Shown here: piece by piece, positions 8,581-9,823 of the stretch
Numbering within the stretch: position 1 is the first letter of the stretch
Layout: every line of letters starts with the position of its first letter
DNA from: Pseudomonadota bacterium
GTDB lineage: Bacteria > Pseudomonadota > Alphaproteobacteria > Rhizobiales > Xanthobacteraceae
Length of the DNA: 9,823 bases
Assembly: GCA_023442085.1 (NCBI GenBank)
Contig: JAEZMT010000396.1
Location: forward strand, 1-9,823
Direction: 5' to 3'
Notes under the pieces: generated by a model
The model's database searches: none
The model's input: only the letters and a program-made list of their open reading frames with translations
What the model was told of the DNA's origin: nothing
Made by a program: the position numbers and the translations under genes

Positions 8581-8994
8581 ATGGATCAGGTTGCTGCACT
8601 TGCCACGCCTTATATGGTGCTGCTGGTCCTCTCCGTGGTGCTTCTCGTCTTCCACATCATGCTGCAGGGCTTTCTCGCCACGCGCGAACTCGGTTCTGAA
8701 TGGAATGCCGGGCCGCGCGACGAGGGACGCAAGCCGCAGTCGGCGCTCGCCGGGCGCGCCGAGCGGGCATCGCAGAACTACCGGGAAACCTACCCGGCAT
8801 TCGTCGGTCTCGTCCTGGCGCTCGCCTTCTACGGCGATGCCGGCGGCTGGGGCCTGATTGGCGGGTGGATCTGGTTCCTCTGCCGTATTGTCTACATTCC
8901 GCTCTATCTCGGCGGCGTTCCCTATGTTCGTTCGCTGGTCTGGCTCGGCTCGCTGCTCGGCCTCCTTCTCATGATTGTCGGGTTGTTCGTGTGA
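8581..8994 (+). CDS. MAPEG-family integral membrane protein
   Basis: The protein has 137 residues with four predicted membrane helices, at about 10-33, 71-85, 88-110 and 116-137. Between helices 1 and 2 it carries GRAERASQNYRETYPAF (58-74), the conserved Arg/Asn/Glu pattern of the MAPEG family (membrane-associated proteins in eicosanoid and glutathione metabolism). Known MAPEG proteins include microsomal glutathione transferases; the bacterial members in this operon position are not characterised to my knowledge, so enzyme activity is not claimed. The start at 8581 has a strong AAGGAGG at 8569-8575. It lies 21 bases after sucB and its stop overlaps the next start by one base, which points to co-transcription with sucAB. 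A homologous small membrane gene follows sucB in Sinorhizobium and relatives, as I recall. Confidence 0.85.
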   Translation: MDQVAALATPYMVLLVLSVVLLVFHIMLQGFLATRELGSEWNAGPRDEGRKPQSALAGRAERASQNYRETYPAFVGLVLALAFYGDAGGWGLIGGWIWFLCRIVYIPLYLGGVPYVRSLVWLGSLLGLLLMIVGLFV

Positions 8995-9635
8995 TGCATC
9001 CTTATCTGGTCGAACTTGCCTCGCTGATGGCGATCTTCTCTTTCGCGATCGTCTCGCCGGGCACCGATCTCGCCATGGTGATGCGCCAGTCTTTGGTGCA
9101 CGGTCGCCGGTCCGCCATCATCACCAGTTTCGGCGTCGGCACGTCCCTGATGTTCCACGTCACCTATACCATCCTCGGCCTCGGGCTGATCATTTCCCAG
9201 TCGATCACCCTCTTCAACATCGTCAAATGGTGCGGCGTTGCCTACCTCCTCTACATCGGCGTGAAGGCCTTGCGTGCCAGGAAGACCGACATGTCAGTGG
9301 ATGTCGACGCTGCCGCTGCCGTCCATCATCGTCAATCGGGTCTGCGGGCCTTCGGCCTCGGTTTTGCCGCCAACGCGCTGAACCCCAAGCCGGTCTTCTT
9401 CTTCCTGTCGATCTTCTCGACTGCTGTCAGCGCCCATACGCCGATGCTGGTCAAGTTCGGCTACGGCATGGTCATGGCCAGCTGCCTGATCGCATGGTTC
9501 GTCGGCGTCAGCATCTTCATGACCACCCCGCGCATGCGAGCCGCCTTTTCGCGGGCAAGCCAGTGGATCGACCGGGCAAGCGGCCTTGTCTTCATTGCGC
9601 TCGGCCTGAAGCTTGCCGTGCAGAAGGCGTCCTAG
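8994..9635 (+). CDS. LysE/RhtB-family amino-acid exporter
   Basis: This is a 213-residue inner-membrane protein with about six hydrophobic segments (near 4-24, 42-68, 74-92, 118-145, 152-177 and 194-210), the fold and size of the LysE/RhtB translocators that export amino acids or similar metabolites. Family marks are SPGTDLAMV near residues 21-29, where PGP is more usual than PGT, the glycine-rich ITSFGVGTS after it, and NPKPVFFFLSIF (130-141). The ATG at 8994 overlaps the MAPEG stop (TGATG), so it is probably translated by coupling; no separate strong ribosome binding site is needed. The frame is open well upstream inside the MAPEG gene, but a start there is not credible. The substrate cannot be told from sequence. 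Codon use matches sucB and the MAPEG gene. Confidence 0.88.
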   Translation: MHPYLVELASLMAIFSFAIVSPGTDLAMVMRQSLVHGRRSAIITSFGVGTSLMFHVTYTILGLGLIISQSITLFNIVKWCGVAYLLYIGVKALRARKTDMSVDVDAAAAVHHRQSGLRAFGLGFAANALNPKPVFFFLSIFSTAVSAHTPMLVKFGYGMVMASCLIAWFVGVSIFMTTPRMRAAFSRASQWIDRASGLVFIALGLKLAVQKAS

Positions 9636-9645
9636 GGAGGAAAGC

Positions 9646-9823
9646 ATGCCTCTGGATCAGCAACCAGTTCTGCTGGTGACCGGCGCAAGCCGCGGTATCG
9701 GCGCCGCTATCGCACGCAAGGCGGCCGAAGAGGGCTGGTCGGTGATGGTGAACTATGCCCAGAACGCTTCTGCCGCCCGCTCGGTGGCCGATGCGATCGT
9801 CGCCAGGGGCGGCGTTGCGCGAA
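9646..9823 (+). CDS. Short-chain dehydrogenase/reductase, N-terminal part only
   Basis: The reading frame is open to the window edge, giving the first 59 residues. The N-terminal Rossmann motif TGASRGIG (12-19) is the classical SDR cofactor loop, followed by the second-strand end VMVNYAQN (33-40), similar to FabG-like enzymes. The catalytic Ser-Tyr-Lys lies beyond the edge. The ATG at 9646 has GGGAGG at 9635-9640, and the gene begins 10 bases after the LysE stop. By gene order it matches the SDR that I recall lying between the sucB-linked membrane genes and the E3 gene lpdA in rhizobia. The substrate is unknown; NADP(H) use is possible but not provable from this fragment. Confidence 0.88.
   Translation, partial: MPLDQQPVLLVTGASRGIGAAIARKAAEEGWSVMVNYAQNASAARSVADAIVARGGVAR

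Noticed and set aside
8700..8993. Upstream extension of the LysE frame into the MAPEG gene
   Set aside because: The LysE family start MHPYLVELAS fits the ATG at 8994, and the extension is an out-of-frame reading of the MAPEG gene.

Overview
The window is a TCA-cycle operon from a GC-rich alphaproteobacterium of the Hyphomicrobiales (Rhizobiales). In order, all on the + strand, it holds mdh, sucC, sucD, sucA, sucB, a MAPEG-family membrane protein, a LysE-type exporter and the first 59 codons of a short-chain dehydrogenase that runs off the right edge. The order mdh-sucC-sucD-sucA-sucB is classical for this group, and the protein sequences match the family closely throughout.

Layout. Bases 1-632 hold no gene I can support: a long inverted repeat followed by a T-run (7-105), a GC-rich structured stretch, and an AT-rich patch around 460-530 that is the best place for an mdh promoter. 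mdh (633-1598) is followed by a 253-base spacer with hairpins. sucC and sucD overlap by one base. A second long spacer (3939-4301, 363 bases) with two strong hairpins separates sucD from sucA. sucA and sucB are 61 bases apart. From sucB onward the genes are tightly packed (21-base gap, 1-base overlap, 10-base gap), so the MAPEG, LysE and SDR genes look like operon members.

Function. SucA (E1o) and SucB (E2o) are two of the three parts of the 2-oxoglutarate dehydrogenase complex. SucCD turns succinyl-CoA into succinate with substrate-level ATP or GTP formation, and Mdh oxidises malate to oxaloacetate. The third complex part, dihydrolipoamide dehydrogenase (E3), is not in the window; by analogy with rhizobia it is expected just downstream of the SDR gene.

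Main observation. The window looks like a mosaic of two alphaproteobacterial lineages. From mdh to about residue 747 of SucA, codon third positions are almost all G or C and the sequence resembles Xanthobacteraceae (Xanthobacter/Azorhizobium/Ancylobacter type, from memory). From about base 6555 onward, inside sucA, codon use abruptly relaxes and both the proteins and the gene order (sucB-MAPEG-LysE-SDR) resemble Rhizobiaceae. My own counts give 77 of 80 codons ending in G/C for 6300-6539, against 184 of 220 for 6540-7199 and 58 of 80 at the start of sucB. Either a homologous-recombination event replaced the 3' half of the operon, giving a hybrid E1o, or the contig is an assembly chimera joined in the most conserved part of sucA. 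I found no unknown defence system, mobile element, CRISPR array or RNA gene.
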